In this document: piece after piece, positions 23,646-24,165 of the stretch
Layout: each line of letters opens with the position of its first letter
How positions within the stretch are numbered: position 1 is the stretch's first letter
Origin: Pirellulales bacterium
Lineage (GTDB): Bacteria; Planctomycetota; Planctomycetia; Pirellulales; JALHLM01
Assembly: GCA_022844585.1 (NCBI GenBank)
Contig: JALHLM010000017.1
Span: forward strand, 1 to 24,165
DNA length: 24,165 bases
Direction of reading: 5' to 3'
Translations under genes and position numbers: made by a program
The notes under the pieces: model-generated
Database searches by the model: none
What the model saw: only the letters and a program-made list of their open reading frames with translations
Told to the model about the DNA's origin: nothing

Positions 23646-24165
23646 ATGCCCCCCGAAAACACCGCCGCTTCGTTGGACGAACAACTGCGGGAGGCATGCG
23701 CGACGCTCGATCGCCGGGTGCGGGCGGGCGAAGCGGTGCGCACGGAGGACATGTTGGCGGAGTGTCCCGAGCTGGCCGCTCGGTCGGAATGCGTGCTTGA
23801 GCTCGCGTATACCGAGTTCGTCGCTCGCGACGCCTTAGGCGAAGCCTGCGACGTCGAAGACTGGTACGCCCGGTTTCCCGCCTGGGCCGGCGACCTGCGC
23901 GAGTTGTTCGAGGTTCACCGCTATGTTCAACAGGCGGCGTTGGAAACCGCCTCTCCGCATAGCGACGCCACCGACGACGGCGAAGCCCCCGCAAGCCTGC
24001 TGTTCCAGGAGGACGCCAGCTCCGACCGCCGGTTGGGCAACTATGAGCTGATCGAAGAACTCGGCCGCGGCGGCATGGGGGTCGTCTACAAAGCGCGGCA
24101 GATCGGCGTGCGGCGTGTGGTGGCGCTCAAGCTGATTCTGGCAGGGGAGATGCCGGCAAAGATCG
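23646..24165 (+). CDS. Serine/threonine protein kinase, N-terminal part (cut by window end)
   Basis: The first 173 residues of a longer protein. After an acidic N-terminal part of about 130 residues that resembles the region seen ahead of many planctomycete kinases, the kinase domain begins at NYELIEELGRGGMGVVYKAR (Gly-rich ATP loop about 139-150) with VALK (lysine 162). The frame is open to the last base, so the catalytic and C-terminal parts are outside the window. Planctomycete kinases of this type often have C-terminal membrane or repeat regions, not visible here. It is divergent from the ECF sigma factor, and the two probably form a signalling pair. Confidence 0.93.
   Translation, partial: MPPENTAASLDEQLREACATLDRRVRAGEAVRTEDMLAECPELAARSECVLELAYTEFVARDALGEACDVEDWYARFPAWAGDLRELFEVHRYVQQAALETASPHSDATDDGEAPASLLFQEDASSDRRLGNYELIEELGRGGMGVVYKARQIGVRRVVALKLILAGEMPAKI

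Overview
The window looks like a piece of a GC-rich planctomycete chromosome, most likely from the Pirellulales. The inference rests on several family habits seen together: a secreted protein starting with an LEPRQLLA-type export motif, dockerin repeats ending in DLNNVRNNFG, a PEP-CTERM tail, a CRTAC1 lipoprotein paired with a TPR protein, a tiny membrane protein starting with an NPYRSP motif, and an ECF sigma factor divergent from a serine/threonine kinase. No phage genes, transposase, CRISPR array or rRNA were found. Two short inverted-repeat elements that look like non-autonomous mobile or intergenic repeats are present.

Layout. Positions 1-330 are non-coding and hold a hairpin and an element bounded by near-perfect 35-bp inverted repeats. 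Positions 331-2749 (minus) are a probable operon: a 92-residue conserved protein, a TatD-type metallohydrolase resembling EboB, and an exported beta-lactamase-fold serine hydrolase joined to it by an ATGA overlap. Positions 3017-5099 (plus) hold a HEAT-repeat protein overlapping a small single-span membrane protein. Positions 5124-7562 (minus) hold an anchored coiled-coil protein with a BRCT-like C-terminus, then a DUF2071 protein, separated by a terminator-like hairpin and a good sigma-70-type promoter. Positions 7683-9491 (plus) encode a TPR/O-GlcNAc-transferase-like (SPINDLY-type) glycosyltransferase, followed at once by a 199-bp inverted-repeat element, a 70-residue membrane protein and a gene-poor stretch.

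Positions 10603-12579 hold three housekeeping-type genes: a RimI-like acetyltransferase (plus), an MJ0936/YfcE-type phosphodiesterase (minus) and a PlsC-type acyltransferase (plus). Positions 12597-21705 (minus) form a large block for the cell envelope or outside: a TPR protein, a CRTAC1/ASPIC-UnbV lipoprotein, a double-lectin dockerin PEP-CTERM protein, and a 1262-residue secreted CotH-kinase protein with lamin-tail, chitobiase-C-like and dockerin modules. The last part has a cold-shock protein with a strong terminator, tRNA-Thr(CGT), an ECF sigma factor and the start of a divergent serine/threonine kinase cut off by the window edge.

How the genes may work together. The 12.6-21.7 kb block shares export signals and near-identical dockerin repeats, so it may be a co-evolving surface set, but no cohesin partner is visible. 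The sigma factor and kinase form a typical planctomycete signalling pair. The rest are ordinary single-gene or two-gene units. I see no clear complete new system; the best leads are the anchored BRCT-like protein, the secreted CotH kinase next to the lectin/dockerin protein, the EboB-like hydrolase away from any ebo cluster, and the two inverted-repeat elements.
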